DNA of 64,000 bases. Source: Nitrosomonas communis. Its GTDB lineage: Bacteria > Pseudomonadota > Gammaproteobacteria > Burkholderiales > Nitrosomonadaceae. This document shows positions 27,039-37,037 of this stretch, piece by piece. The first letter of the stretch is position 1. Every line of letters starts with the position of its first letter. Location: contig NZ_JAGFJM010000105.1 of assembly GCF_024102715.1 (NCBI RefSeq), positions 21,348 through 85,347 of the forward strand. The letters are read 5' to 3'. The translations under genes were made by a program, and so were the position numbers. The notes under the pieces were generated by a model that was given only the letters and a program-made list of their open reading frames with translations, was not told the DNA's origin and searched no databases.

Positions 27039-28199
27039 GTGAAAGTCGCAATCATTGCCCAAGATCAGCAATGTCTGAATGATATTCAGAAACATCTTGC
27101 TCACACCAATGTCTCGCCCCAACTGGTCGCGATCACGGGCGGTGTTCAGCAAATTCAGGCGGTCATGGAGCAAAGGCATCCGGATTTGCTGCTGCTGGAA
27201 GGTATCCAGCTCAATTCAGGTGAGCAGCAGGTTCTCAGCCGCATCACGTCGCGCTTTCCTGATTTGGGTGTCATTATTCTGTGCCCGCCGCAACCGCAGG
27301 AATTTCTGCTCGAGGCGATGCGCGTAGGCGTGCGCGAAGTGATTCCCACGCCGGTCAGTCAGCCTGTGCTGATCGACGCGGTCGAGCGTTTCCAGCAAAG
27401 GATGGCGCTGGCCAAAGCGCCCCTGCGTGAAGGCGAAGTGCTGGCTTTCGTGCCATGCAAGGGAGGAAGCGGCGCAACCTTTCTGGCCAGCAACATCGCC
27501 TATGCCCTGGCCTCGCTGGAGAATAAACGGGTCATTCTGTTCGATTTCAATCTCCAGTTTGGCGATGCCGCTTTGTTCGTGCATGATGGCGCACCGACGA
27601 CTTCCATCGCTGATGTGACCCGGCAGATTCAGCGGCTGGACGGCTCGTTTCTCTCGTCCAGTTCGATTCAGGTGCTGTACAATTTCGATGTGCTGCCTGC
27701 TCCGAACGAGCCAGACAAGGCAGCGGAAATCAAGCCGGAGCATATCAAGCCGTTGCTGCAGGTCGCGAGAAAGCACTACGATTTCGTCATTCTGGATATC
27801 GGACGCTTGTTCGATGCCATTTCAATCCAATGCCTGGATCAGGCTGATCTGATCTTCCCCATCGTCCAGCAGACATTGCCATTTATCCGTGATGCGAAGC
27901 GTGTCATCGATACCTTCAACTCATTAGGCTATCCTGCTGACAAAATCCGCTTGATCGTAAACCGCTTTGGCAAAAAGGATGAGATTACCCTGGCCGATGT
28001 CGCTAACACATTGCAACTGGAAGTATTCAAGGCAGTGCCGAATGACTATAGCGCTGTGGCTGAATCAGTCAATCAGGGCATACCCGTCACCAAACTGGCG
28101 CGGCGCAGCGCAGTGGCAAAATCACTCCAGGAAATTGCGCATGAACTGGCGCGCAGCAGTGCCGGCAACGGGTTGCTCAAGAAACTATTCTCTTTTTAG
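27039..28199 (+). CDS. cpaE: CpaE/TadZ localisation ATPase
   Basis: 386 residues from GTG 27039 (AGAGGAGC upstream). An N-terminal receiver-like domain without clear phosphorylation site is followed by a ParA/MinD-type ATPase: deviant Walker A CKGGSGATFLASNIA, VILFDFNLQFGD and FVILDIGR. TadZ proteins place the Tad machine at the cell pole. First gene after the gap in the locus. Confidence 0.92.
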   Translation: MKVAIIAQDQQCLNDIQKHLAHTNVSPQLVAITGGVQQIQAVMEQRHPDLLLLEGIQLNSGEQQVLSRITSRFPDLGVIILCPPQPQEFLLEAMRVGVREVIPTPVSQPVLIDAVERFQQRMALAKAPLREGEVLAFVPCKGGSGATFLASNIAYALASLENKRVILFDFNLQFGDAALFVHDGAPTTSIADVTRQIQRLDGSFLSSSSIQVLYNFDVLPAPNEPDKAAEIKPEHIKPLLQVARKHYDFVILDIGRLFDAISIQCLDQADLIFPIVQQTLPFIRDAKRVIDTFNSLGYPADKIRLIVNRFGKKDEITLADVANTLQLEVFKAVPNDYSAVAESVNQGIPVTKLARRSAVAKSLQEIAHELARSSAGNGLLKKLFSF

Positions 28200-28256
28200 C
28201 GCAGCAACAGGCCATGCCATGCAAAATCACTGATCAATTTTTATGGAACATTCACC

Positions 28257-29633
28257 ATGTCAATACGAGATCGTCTTCAAGGAGTCATCGCAACCAGTAC
28301 TGCAGTATCCAATGCGGCAGTCGCTGCGGCAGTCAATAACCGCAGCGCCTTGCATGAGCATACGGCTTATCATGACCTGAAATCCCGCATCCACGAGGGG
28401 TTGCTCAAGCGGATGGACCTGGCCGTGATGGAAAGCCTGCCGCAGGAGCGGCTGCTGTCGGAAATCAAGAGTCTGGTGGAACGGTTATTGGTCGAGGAAC
28501 GCACGCCGATCAATGATACCGAGCGCCAGCGCATCATCCAGGATGTTCAGCATGAAATCCTGGGGCTGGGTCCACTCGAACCGCTGCTGGCTGATCCCAC
28601 TATTTCCGATATTCTGGTCAACACGCACCGGCAGGTTTATGTCGAGCGGCGTGGAAAACTGGAAATCACCGATACGCATTTTGCCAACGAAGCCCACCTG
28701 AGAAAAATCATCGACCGCATCGTTTCGCGGATCGGACGACGCGTGGATGAATCAAGCCCAATGGTGGATGCGCGGCTGCCGGATGGCTCCCGCGTCAACG
28801 CGATTATTCCGCCGCTGGCGCTTGATGGTTCATTGCTTTCGATCCGGCGTTTCGCCGTGGTTCCGCTCAAAGTGGATGATCTGATCCGCTACAAATCGAT
28901 GACGCCCGAAGTAGCGGAAATCATCAGCGGACTGGTCAAGGCGAAGTGCAGCATCCTGATTTCAGGCGGCACCGGCAGCGGCAAGACGACATTGCTCAAT
29001 ATCATGTCCAGTTTCATTCCTTCTTCGGAGCGGATTATCACCATCGAGGATGCCGCCGAGCTGCAGTTACAGCAACCGCATGTGGTCCGCCTGGAAACAC
29101 GCCCGCCCAACGTGGAAGGCAAAGGGGAAGTATCCCAGCGCTCGCTGGTGCGGAACAGCCTGCGGATGCGCCCCGACCGGGTGATCATCGGCGAGGTGCG
29201 CGGCGCGGAAGCAATCGATATGCTGCAAGCCATGAATACTGGTCATGAAGGATCGATGGCGACAGTGCATGCCAATACCCCGCGTGATGCACTGAGCCGC
29301 GTGGAAAACATGGTCGGCATGGCGAACCTCAATCTGCCGCCGAAGGCAGTCCGCCAGCAGATCAGCTCGGCAATTACTGCGGTGATCCAGGTGTCGCGCC
29401 TGCCGGATGGCAAACGCAAGATTCTAAGCATCCAGGAAATTACCGGTATGGAAGGCGATGTCATCACCATGCAGGAAATTTACACGTTCGAACAATCGGG
29501 TGTCACAGCAGATGGCACCGTGCAGGGGCATTTCCGCGCGACGGGCATTCGTCCCAAATTTGCCGAGCGTTTACGGGTATTCGGTGTTCCCTTGCGCGAC
29601 GATTTGTTTGACCCTAGCAGGCGGTATGAATGA
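28257..29633 (+). CDS. cpaF: CpaF/TadA secretion ATPase
   Basis: 458 residues of the type II/IV secretion ATPase family: Walker [15 protein letters not shown], Asp box ITIEDAAEL, Walker [16 protein letters not shown], His box [14 protein letters not shown]. It powers pilus extension from the cytosolic face. tadB follows 57 bases later. Confidence 0.96.
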   Translation: MSIRDRLQGVIATSTAVSNAAVAAAVNNRSALHEHTAYHDLKSRIHEGLLKRMDLAVMESLPQERLLSEIKSLVERLLVEERTPINDTERQRIIQDVQHEILGLGPLEPLLADPTISDILVNTHRQVYVERRGKLEITDTHFANEAHLRKIIDRIVSRIGRRVDESSPMVDARLPDGSRVNAIIPPLALDGSLLSIRRFAVVPLKVDDLIRYKSMTPEVAEIISGLVKAKCSILISGGTGSGKTTLLNIMSSFIPSSERIITIEDAAELQLQQPHVVRLETRPPNVEGKGEVSQRSLVRNSLRMRPDRVIIGEVRGAEAIDMLQAMNTGHEGSMATVHANTPRDALSRVENMVGMANLNLPPKAVRQQISSAITAVIQVSRLPDGKRKILSIQEITGMEGDVITMQEIYTFEQSGVTADGTVQGHFRATGIRPKFAERLRVFGVPLRDDLFDPSRRYE

Positions 29634-29690
29634 TTTCATTTACTGAAACTGATCACTGGCTTTGAGGTTGAATTAGCATAAGGAAAGCTT

Positions 29691-30665
29691 ATGGATTATC
29701 TTTATTACCTGTTTATCGCGCTTGCATTTCTTGCAGTAGTGTTATTGCTGGAAGGGGGATACCTGACTTGGCGCTCCAGCCAGGGACCGGCGGCAAAGCG
29801 TCTCAAGAAACGCTTGCTGCAAGTTTCCGCAGGCTGGAGCGATGCTGCCAATGCCCCCCTGCTCAAGCAACGGTTAATGAGCGAGTCCCCTCCCCTGCAA
29901 AAACTGCTGCAGCAATTTCCGCGCATGCGCGGTCTCGACCAGTTATTGCTGCAGTCGGGCATGCAGTTGATGGTTGCGCAATTCCTGAGCTATAGCGCCA
30001 TGACCGCAATCGGCGCCATGGCCTTTGCCGTATTGCTGAACTGGTCATTCCCTGTTCTGTTGCTATGTGCTGTTGGCGGCGGCCTGATTCCTTATTTTTT
30101 TGTGGTCAGGGCAAAAAACAAGCGCCTGAAAATCATCGAGCAACAATTGCCGGAAACCATTGATCTGATGTCGCGCGCCTTGAAAGCGGGGCATGCTTTC
30201 CCGGGCGCATTGCAAATGGCGTCAACTGAAGGCGTGGAACCTTCTGCCAGTGAATTTCGCCTGGTATTCGATGAAGTCAATTTTGGTGTTCCCATGCAGC
30301 AGGCGCTGATGAATCTTGCGGCGCGCGTGCCGATTACCGATTTGCGCTACTTTGTCATTGCAGTGCTGATCCAGCGCGAAAGCGGCGGTAACCTGGCGGA
30401 ATTGCTCGACAAAATCAGCAGCCTGATTCGCGCCAGACTGACCTTGTTAGGCAGAGTTCGCGTACTGTCAGCGGAGGGACGGCTATCCGCCTGGATTCTT
30501 TCCTGTCTGCCTTTCGCAATGGCATTATTGCTCAACACGATCAACCCAGGCTTCATGAGCATCTTGTGGACTGATCCAGTGGGGCCGGTCATCATTGCAA
30601 TTGCTCTGGGCATGATGGTTACCGGCATTTTTGCCATGTCGCGCATTATCAAGATTCGCGTCTAA
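29691..30665 (+). CDS. tadB: TadB inner-membrane platform protein
   Basis: 324 residues: N-terminal membrane segment, two more in the middle, the T2SS-F domain (PETIDLMSRALKAGHAFPGAL, FVIAVLIQRESGGNLAELLD) and two at the C-terminus. With TadC it forms the membrane platform for CpaF. Confidence 0.94.
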   Translation: MDYLYYLFIALAFLAVVLLLEGGYLTWRSSQGPAAKRLKKRLLQVSAGWSDAANAPLLKQRLMSESPPLQKLLQQFPRMRGLDQLLLQSGMQLMVAQFLSYSAMTAIGAMAFAVLLNWSFPVLLLCAVGGGLIPYFFVVRAKNKRLKIIEQQLPETIDLMSRALKAGHAFPGALQMASTEGVEPSASEFRLVFDEVNFGVPMQQALMNLAARVPITDLRYFVIAVLIQRESGGNLAELLDKISSLIRARLTLLGRVRVLSAEGRLSAWILSCLPFAMALLLNTINPGFMSILWTDPVGPVIIAIALGMMVTGIFAMSRIIKIRV

Positions 30666-30743
30666 ATGATGTTATAGGTCAATAAAAAATGGCCATGTAT
30701 TCACTCCCTTCTCATTTCTATCCGTTCTAGAGGCAATCAAACG

Positions 30744-31691
30744 ATGATTTCTGTACAAACTGCTTTTTTGATCATGATTTTTCTGGCGGTGGCAGGCGTT
30801 ACGTACGCAATCATGCTCGTATTCGCGCCTCGCGCCACCAAAACGCGTCTGAAGAAGATCGTTGCCCAGGATAACGTGCTGAATAATGGCGATAAAACAG
30901 AGAATGAATGGAAAGAAGCAGTGGTCAAGATATCGCAGCCATTGGCGAAGCTTTCCCTGCCCGACAAGGATTGGGAAAAATCTGCATTACGGACTCGCTT
31001 TTTACATGCGGGCTACCGCTCCAGTTCGGCGCCAACGATCTTTTTTGCTGCCAAGACATTGCTGACGCTGGTGTTCCCGGCAATCTTCCTATTGTCAGCT
31101 GGTATTGGCCGGCTGGAGCTGAGCACCAATGCGGCCATTTTGGTACTGCTGCTGCTGGCAGCAATTGGTTACTACTTACCCAATGTGGTGCTGGCGCGCC
31201 AGATTGCCGTGCGCCAGCGCGAGCTGTTCGAGAGCTTTCCCGATGCGATCGACCTGATGACTGTGTGCGTCGAAGCCGGTCTCGGCCTGGATGCGGCGCT
31301 GGCTAAGGTGGGAGAAGAAATCCAGCTTGGCAGCAAGATTCTGGCCGAAGAAATTTATCTGGTGGGGTTGGAGTTACGCGCGGGCGCATCACGGGAAAAA
31401 GCATTGCGTAATCTCGCTTTGCGCACCGGTGTCGAGGAAGTGGAAGCGCTGGTCGCCATGCTGGTGCAGGCTGACCGCTTTGGCACCAGCACCGCCGCCT
31501 CGTTGCGCGTGTACTCGGATACCCTGCGCACCAAGCGCCGCCTGCGTGCGGAGGAAGCAGCAGCCAAAATCGCGCTGAAGCTGCTTTTCCCGCTTATTTT
31601 TTTCATTTTTCCTTCATTGATGGTCGTGGTATTAGGACCAGCCTTAATCAGTATGTATCGCAGCCTGCTGCCTGCACTGGCAGGCCAATAA
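30744..31691 (+). CDS. tadC: TadC inner-membrane platform protein
   Basis: 315 residues with the same T2SS-F layout as TadB (FPDAIDLMTVCVEAGLGLDA, ALVAMLVQADRFGTSTAASL) and terminal membrane segments. Starts 79 bases after tadB; tadD follows 14 bases after its stop. Confidence 0.94.
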   Translation: MISVQTAFLIMIFLAVAGVTYAIMLVFAPRATKTRLKKIVAQDNVLNNGDKTENEWKEAVVKISQPLAKLSLPDKDWEKSALRTRFLHAGYRSSSAPTIFFAAKTLLTLVFPAIFLLSAGIGRLELSTNAAILVLLLLAAIGYYLPNVVLARQIAVRQRELFESFPDAIDLMTVCVEAGLGLDAALAKVGEEIQLGSKILAEEIYLVGLELRAGASREKALRNLALRTGVEEVEALVAMLVQADRFGTSTAASLRVYSDTLRTKRRLRAEEAAAKIALKLLFPLIFFIFPSLMVVVLGPALISMYRSLLPALAGQ

Positions 31692-31704
31692 CGGAGACTA
31701 TGTC

Positions 31705-32205
31705 ATGTTCAATTTAACACAGCTATCGTGGCTACTGGCCAGCCTGTTGCTGCTGGCAGGATGCGCCGCCCAGCCAGGAAAAAGCTCGCTAGAATCAACC
31801 AGCGTCAGCGGAAAAGACAACCAGCAGATCGCCCGCGATCTTGAAAAAATGTACCGGCTGGCGCGCAAATATCAGGATGAAGCGCAATTCGCAGAAGCCA
31901 TTACCACCTACGAAAACATGCTGGCAATCGATCCCAACTATGCCGAAGCGCACAATGGACTGGGCGTCATTTACTCCATTCAGGGGAATTTTGATCCGGC
32001 ATTACAGCACTTGCAGCAAGCAGTCGCATTAGCGCCGCTGGCATCTCATTTACATAATAATCTGGGTTATACCTATTTATTGCTGGGACGGAAGCCTGAG
32101 GCCATCAGTGCATTCGAACAAGCATTGCGGCTCGATCCCGAAAACCTGCACGCACGCGCCAATCTGACCGCTATTCGTAACCAGACAGAAACCACAGGAG
32201 AATAA
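31705..32205 (+). CDS. tadD: TadD TPR lipoprotein
   Basis: 166 residues. Lipobox LLLAGC, then three TPR units (EAHNGLGVIYSIQGNFDPAL, SHLHNNLGYTYLLLGRKPEA). TadD proteins are needed for Tad pilus assembly, probably for secretin placement. The next gene shares the TPR block almost word for word. Confidence 0.9.
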   Translation: MFNLTQLSWLLASLLLLAGCAAQPGKSSLESTSVSGKDNQQIARDLEKMYRLARKYQDEAQFAEAITTYENMLAIDPNYAEAHNGLGVIYSIQGNFDPALQHLQQAVALAPLASHLHNNLGYTYLLLGRKPEAISAFEQALRLDPENLHARANLTAIRNQTETTGE

Positions 32206-32208
32206 GCC

Positions 32209-33360
32209 ATGCGCATGAACAGACAAAAACTCATATGGACCTTGGGCTGTCTCTCTGCTCTGACTGGCTGCTCGTCCCTTTATTCAAGCAAAGAATACTC
32301 GGCGCTGCACGTCAAACCAGTGATGCATGTACAACATGCAAATACCAGCGCGCAGAATCTGTATCATCTGGCACGCTACCACCACTGGAAAACCAGCCAT
32401 GCAAAAGCGATCGCGCTTTATCAGAAAGTGCTTGCCGTGAATCCTGATCATGTGGAAGCGCACAATGGCCTGGGCGTGATCTATTCCACGCAGAGGCAGC
32501 ATCAATTAGCGTTGCAGCATTTTCAGAAAGCAATCGAAATTACACCGGCAGCGACCTATCTGTATAACAATCTCGGCTATGCCCATCTGCTACAGGGACA
32601 GCATAGCGAAGCAGCAGTGGCATTCCAGGAAGCGCTCCGTTTTGATCCCCACAATCATAAAGCGCGCCGCAATCTGGCAACCGCCCATAAACAAATGGGC
32701 ATCACCGGGCAGATCGCGGATTCTTCAACTGCTGCGGCTGCCGCAGTCACCTCTGCTGCTACCAAGGAGAAATCTGAAGCATATACCGCCGCAGTTGCAC
32801 AGGCATTGCCCGTTCAACCGAATGCCCGCCAGCAACTCGTGCAGATTGCGCCTAACGTTTATGAATTCAGGGTCAATCATGAAAAACCCAAAATAACGCC
32901 GGCGGCAACACCCGTGACAGCGCCACTTGCCGCGGCACCTGCTGTCTCCTCTCCCCGCCCGACCTCTATCGCGCATGCTCATTCAGAAAAGCCAGCTCCT
33001 GAGAAAACAGCATCTGTAGCAGAAAATAAGCGCATTGAAATCTCCAATGGCAATGGCGTGACCGGCATGGCCAGAAACATCGCGACTTTTCTGAAGCAAT
33101 TCGGCTTTGACAACGCACGCCTGACCAATCATCAAACATTCCAGCAAGCGCAAACTGAAATACATTACCACCCAGGCGCTTATACGTTCGCTGAACAAAT
33201 CAGCCAGATCATGCCAGGTCAGGTGAAAATAATTGAGAACAATGAATTACGTGCTGATATCAAGCTAAAAATACTGCTCGGTAAAGACATCGCAAGCGAA
33301 ATTGCCTATTTCACCACCAAGAAGAATATTCAACTTGCGCAACATATCTCGCCGCAGTAA
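32209..33360 (+). CDS. TPR lipoprotein with LytR_C-like domain
   Basis: 383 residues: lipobox SALTGC, TPR units at about 60-165 (EAHNGLGVIYSTQRQHQLAL, YLYNNLGYAHLLQGQHSEA), an Ala/Pro-rich linker and a C-terminal LytR_C-like domain (IEISNGNGVTGMARNIATFL). It starts 3 bases after tadD and its TPR part is plainly a duplicate of TadD. LytR_C domains are linked to the cell wall, so it may tie the pilus to peptidoglycan. Confidence 0.85.
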   Translation: MRMNRQKLIWTLGCLSALTGCSSLYSSKEYSALHVKPVMHVQHANTSAQNLYHLARYHHWKTSHAKAIALYQKVLAVNPDHVEAHNGLGVIYSTQRQHQLALQHFQKAIEITPAATYLYNNLGYAHLLQGQHSEAAVAFQEALRFDPHNHKARRNLATAHKQMGITGQIADSSTAAAAAVTSAATKEKSEAYTAAVAQALPVQPNARQQLVQIAPNVYEFRVNHEKPKITPAATPVTAPLAAAPAVSSPRPTSIAHAHSEKPAPEKTASVAENKRIEISNGNGVTGMARNIATFLKQFGFDNARLTNHQTFQQAQTEIHYHPGAYTFAEQISQIMPGQVKIIENNELRADIKLKILLGKDIASEIAYFTTKKNIQLAQHISPQ

Positions 33361-33388
33361 GTGGATAAGCAGCGCGTCATCTGCCCTG
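33361..33388. repeat. palindromic repeat, family B, at the right end of the Tad locus
   Basis: GTGGATAAGCAGCGCGTCAT starts at the base after the last Tad-locus stop. The same family lies left of the pilin gene. Confidence 0.55.
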
Positions 33389-33449
33389 CTGTACTCACAA
33401 TGCCGCCCGGTAATGCGGTAATGACATGCAAGTGAAGCAAGGCGCAACG

Positions 33450-34538
33450 CTATATCCACTTCTTTTTTCTGACATAGACACCCATGGTCACGCCTAGCGC
33501 GATCATGACTGTCCATATCAGCGGATAGCCGTATTCCCATTCGAGTTCAGGCATATGCCTGAAATTCATGCCGTATACGCCGGCAAGAAAAGTTAATGGC
33601 ATAAAAATGGTGGCAATGATTGTCAGCACTTTCATAATTTCGTTTGTGCGATTACTGACGCTGGAGAGATACAGGTCCAGCATGGTCGTGAGCATATCCC
33701 GGTAAATCTCGACACTGTCAATGGCTTGCGCGACATGATCGTATACATCGCGTAAATAGGGAGTGGTCGACTCATGGATCAAAGGCGATTCCCGCCGCAC
33801 CAGGGATGAGATGACTTCACGCAATGGCCACACTGCTTTATGCAGAAACAAGTGTTCACGTTTCAACTGATAAAGCTGTCCCATGGCAGTCTTGCCAGGG
33901 CGGGTCATCAACTCTTCCTCCAGCAAATCTATCTGGTCACCCAATTTCTCAAGAATGATGAAATAGTTATCCACCAAAGCATCCAGCAGTGCATACGCTA
34001 GATAATCAGCCCCCATCTTCCTGATTTTTCCTTTACCGCTGCGGAGGTGACTACGGATTAAATGGAAAACATCTTGCTTGACATCTTCCTGGAAGGACAA
34101 CAGGAATTTTTCTCCCAGAATAAGACTGATTTGCTCCGGTACAATTTTGTTTTCCTTCTCGTCATAGGAAAGCATTTTGAGCACAACAAATAAATAATCG
34201 CCAAAATCTTCACATTTTGGCCGCTGCACGATGCTCATCAAATCCTCAATAACGAGGCGGTGAATACCAAAGCTTTCACCTAATTTCTCCAGCATGACAG
34301 GATCATGCACGCCATTTATATTGATCCAGGTGATGGTGGGTTTAAGTTTATAAGGCAAGCATTCATCCACCCGCTTTAGTGTATGCTCTTCGAAATTGTG
34401 TTCATCGTAAGCGGTGAGCTTAATGCTGATGCCGTCTTTTATCCGCTCCCCGGTGTACAGCAAGGTTTCGGCAGGTAAGCCGATCTTTTTGACTCTGCGT
34501 TTAGTTGTTCTGGATATATGCATCAGAATATCGTCCAA
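33450..34538 (-). CDS. corA: CorA magnesium/cobalt transporter
   Basis: 362 residues: a soluble N-terminal funnel domain and two C-terminal membrane helices with the pore signature YGMNF (GVYGMNFRHMPELEW) between them. CorA forms a pentameric channel for Mg2+ and Co2+. Convergent with the Tad locus. Ends in basic residues (VRKKKWI). Confidence 0.95.
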   Translation of the reverse strand: MDDILMHISRTTKRRVKKIGLPAETLLYTGERIKDGISIKLTAYDEHNFEEHTLKRVDECLPYKLKPTITWININGVHDPVMLEKLGESFGIHRLVIEDLMSIVQRPKCEDFGDYLFVVLKMLSYDEKENKIVPEQISLILGEKFLLSFQEDVKQDVFHLIRSHLRSGKGKIRKMGADYLAYALLDALVDNYFIILEKLGDQIDLLEEELMTRPGKTAMGQLYQLKREHLFLHKAVWPLREVISSLVRRESPLIHESTTPYLRDVYDHVAQAIDSVEIYRDMLTTMLDLYLSSVSNRTNEIMKVLTIIATIFMPLTFLAGVYGMNFRHMPELEWEYGYPLIWTVMIALGVTMGVYVRKKKWI

Positions 34539-34770
34539 TTATGACTATTTGAATCATCACTATAAACTCAACCTTTACCATCGAATCTTTTCATACGCCC
34601 GCTTCCCAGGTTTGCTAAGGAATAGCATGCACTACGATATGAGTAAATACGTGCAAACACGTAAGGACTAACCGCCATGATAATTCACTCACATATTTGA
34701 CAATACATCATGCTTTCAATACATTTCAGTCAAAGCATGAATGATTTCTATATTCACTAGAGGCAATGGT

Positions 34771-35754
34771 ATGCGCGCAGTTTTTCTTGATTTTGGTTCC
34801 GTCACGCGTGGCGATATGGACCGTTCGACACTGGAACGGGCGATCTCACCCTGGCATTTTTATAATGACACCACGCCAGAACAAGTCGTGGAAAGAATTA
34901 AAGAGGCCGAGGTGATTGTCAGCAATAAAATGCTGCTTGACCGCACAGTGCTGCTTTCTGCAAGTCACCTGAAATTGATTTGCATTGCTGCCACTGGTTA
35001 TAACAATGTCGATCTTGCGGCAGCGGCTGAGCGCAATATCCCCGTTTGCAATGTACGAGGCTACGCCACAAATTCTGTGGTACAGCATGTTTTTATGCTC
35101 ATGCTCAATCTTTCACGCCGTTTTGTGGAATATCAGCAACTGGTGAAAAATGGCGGCTGGCAGAAAAGCACTTATTTTTGTCCTCTTGAGTTCGGTATCA
35201 CCGAGTTATCGGGCAAGACGCTCGGCATCATCGGCTACGGTGAACTGGGTAAAGCAGTCGCTGATATCGCTAAAGCGTTTGGCATGCAATTGCTGATCGC
35301 CGAGCATAAGGGCATGCCCGCCCGCCCGGGGCGGAGCACATTTGACGAAGTCATGCGGCAGGCGGATTTCATCACCTTGCATTGCCCGTTGTCGGAGGAC
35401 ACCCGTAATCTGATCAGCCAAAGAGAGTTCGCATTGATGAAACCGACGGCCTATCTGATTAACACCGCGCGTGGTGGACTGGTGAATGAAGCGGATTTGC
35501 TGCATAGCCTTTCTTCTGGACGTATTGCCGGCGCAGCCACTGATGTCTTGCTAAAGGAACCCCCTGTCGATGGCAACATCTTATTAACCTACCCGCAGCC
35601 AAATCTGATTGTCACCCCGCATATTGCCTGGGCCAGCAGGGAATCCAGACAGCGCGTGCTTGACCAGGTGGCAGAAAATATTCAGAACTTTTTTCAGAAC
35701 AAACCATTCAGCCAAATTAAGGATGCTTTAATCTCGCCCGATACGCATAATTAA
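34771..35754 (+). CDS. D-2-hydroxyacid dehydrogenase
   Basis: From ATG 34771 (AGAGG 6 bases upstream) it has 327 residues. NAD-binding motif TLGIIGYGELGKAVADIAKA, catalytic Arg in NTARGG, Glu in the ATDVLLKEPP block and His in VTPHIAWAS. Closest in style to glycerate or hydroxypyruvate dehydrogenases (HprA). An upstream ATG at 34741 lacks a ribosome site. Substrate cannot be told from sequence. Confidence 0.9.
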   Translation: MRAVFLDFGSVTRGDMDRSTLERAISPWHFYNDTTPEQVVERIKEAEVIVSNKMLLDRTVLLSASHLKLICIAATGYNNVDLAAAAERNIPVCNVRGYATNSVVQHVFMLMLNLSRRFVEYQQLVKNGGWQKSTYFCPLEFGITELSGKTLGIIGYGELGKAVADIAKAFGMQLLIAEHKGMPARPGRSTFDEVMRQADFITLHCPLSEDTRNLISQREFALMKPTAYLINTARGGLVNEADLLHSLSSGRIAGAATDVLLKEPPVDGNILLTYPQPNLIVTPHIAWASRESRQRVLDQVAENIQNFFQNKPFSQIKDALISPDTHN

Positions 35755-35799
35755 GCGGAATATTTCTAACGTTCTCAGGATGGAAGCACGCTTATTTCC

Positions 35800-36957
35800 T
35801 TGATTCCTGCCGATAATCACTTTGCGCTCATGGCGGTGCTGTTCGCGCTCGCCACATTGGGCATACTTGCGGAGAAAACCCGTACCGGCGCGCAGCTTAC
35901 AGGCGCCGTCATCGCTATTCTCGGCGCCATCATTGCAGCGAACCTTAATATCATTCCACATGCTGCGCCTGCCTATGATTTCGTCCTCGAATATTTTGTT
36001 CCTGTCCTGATTCCGCTGTTTCTCTATCAGGCTGATCTCCGGCGGATCTTTTTTGAAACCACTCGCATGACGATGGCGTTTCTGCTGGCAAGCGCTGGCA
36101 CTCTAAGCGGTGCGATCGTGGCTGTATTGTTGCTCGATCTGTCTACCCTGGGGATAGCGGCAACGATCGAGCCACCTTTGCGCGAACCCGCAGTTGCCGG
36201 GCTGTTTACCTCGACTTATATCGGCGGCTCGGTAAATTACGCTGCTCTGGGGGAAATCACTGGATTGCGTGAAGATGCTTCGTTTTTCTCGGCGGCCACG
36301 GCCACCGACAACCTGTTCAGCGCATTGTACCTTGTCATGCTGGCAACGCTGCCTGGCTGGAACTGGCTTGTAAAGCGCTACCCTGCCCGCACGCACGATG
36401 CAGCACATCATGCTGCCGCAGCGAGGCATGCTACGCCGTTGACATTGGCACTGTCAGTGATACTTGCCCTGCTGACCGTAGCAATTGCGGATGCACTGAC
36501 TGCCTGGCTTGACATCTCGAATTGGCGCTATGCTTTGATTACGCTGCTGGTGACGATCTCCGCGACCTTGTTCCCCAGGCAAATGGCACGGCTGCATGGC
36601 AGTTTTGAGCTGGGCATACTCTTGTCATTTGTGTTCTTCGCCACCATTGCTGCAGGCGCTAATGTGCTGGCGATGATCCAAATTGCCCCGCTGCTGATTT
36701 TGCTGGTCGCTATTCTATTGACCGTTCACGCGCTGGTGACTTTCGGTTTCGGCAAGCTGCTTGGCTTCTCATTGCCAGAACTGATCACGGCTTCAAATGC
36801 GGCAGTACTGGGTGCAACGACTGCGCCTGCATTAGCTGCCGCCAAAGGATGGCGCGAGCTGATCACCCCTGGTGTGTTAATAGGCGTTTTTGGTTATGCA
36901 TTGGGGACTTTTGCTGGGACTGCTGTGTATCAGTTCTGGCACTGGTTCATGGCTTAA
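35800..36957 (+). CDS. DUF819 family membrane protein
   Basis: 385 residues with about eleven membrane segments and the DUF819 (YjcL) signature LFTSTYIGGSVNYAALGEI. Probably a transporter of unknown substrate. The frame opens with TTG 35800; ATG at 35830 would remove 10 residues and lies inside the first hydrophobic segment, so TTG is preferred. It follows the dehydrogenase by 45 bases and may share its transcript. Confidence 0.87.
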   Translation: MIPADNHFALMAVLFALATLGILAEKTRTGAQLTGAVIAILGAIIAANLNIIPHAAPAYDFVLEYFVPVLIPLFLYQADLRRIFFETTRMTMAFLLASAGTLSGAIVAVLLLDLSTLGIAATIEPPLREPAVAGLFTSTYIGGSVNYAALGEITGLREDASFFSAATATDNLFSALYLVMLATLPGWNWLVKRYPARTHDAAHHAAAARHATPLTLALSVILALLTVAIADALTAWLDISNWRYALITLLVTISATLFPRQMARLHGSFELGILLSFVFFATIAAGANVLAMIQIAPLLILLVAILLTVHALVTFGFGKLLGFSLPELITASNAAVLGATTAPALAAAKGWRELITPGVLIGVFGYALGTFAGTAVYQFWHWFMA

Positions 36958-37037
36958 TCCATGTTTGCCGGACATATGAACAGCAAATCAAACTCAGCAG
37001 ACAGCACAAGTAATCATGCACTCTCTTTTACCATAAC

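Noticed and set aside
20655-33360. Tad locus as a recently inserted island
   Set aside because: No integrase, tRNA or att-type direct repeat at the ends; the shared palindrome also occurs elsewhere, so only a weak hint remains.
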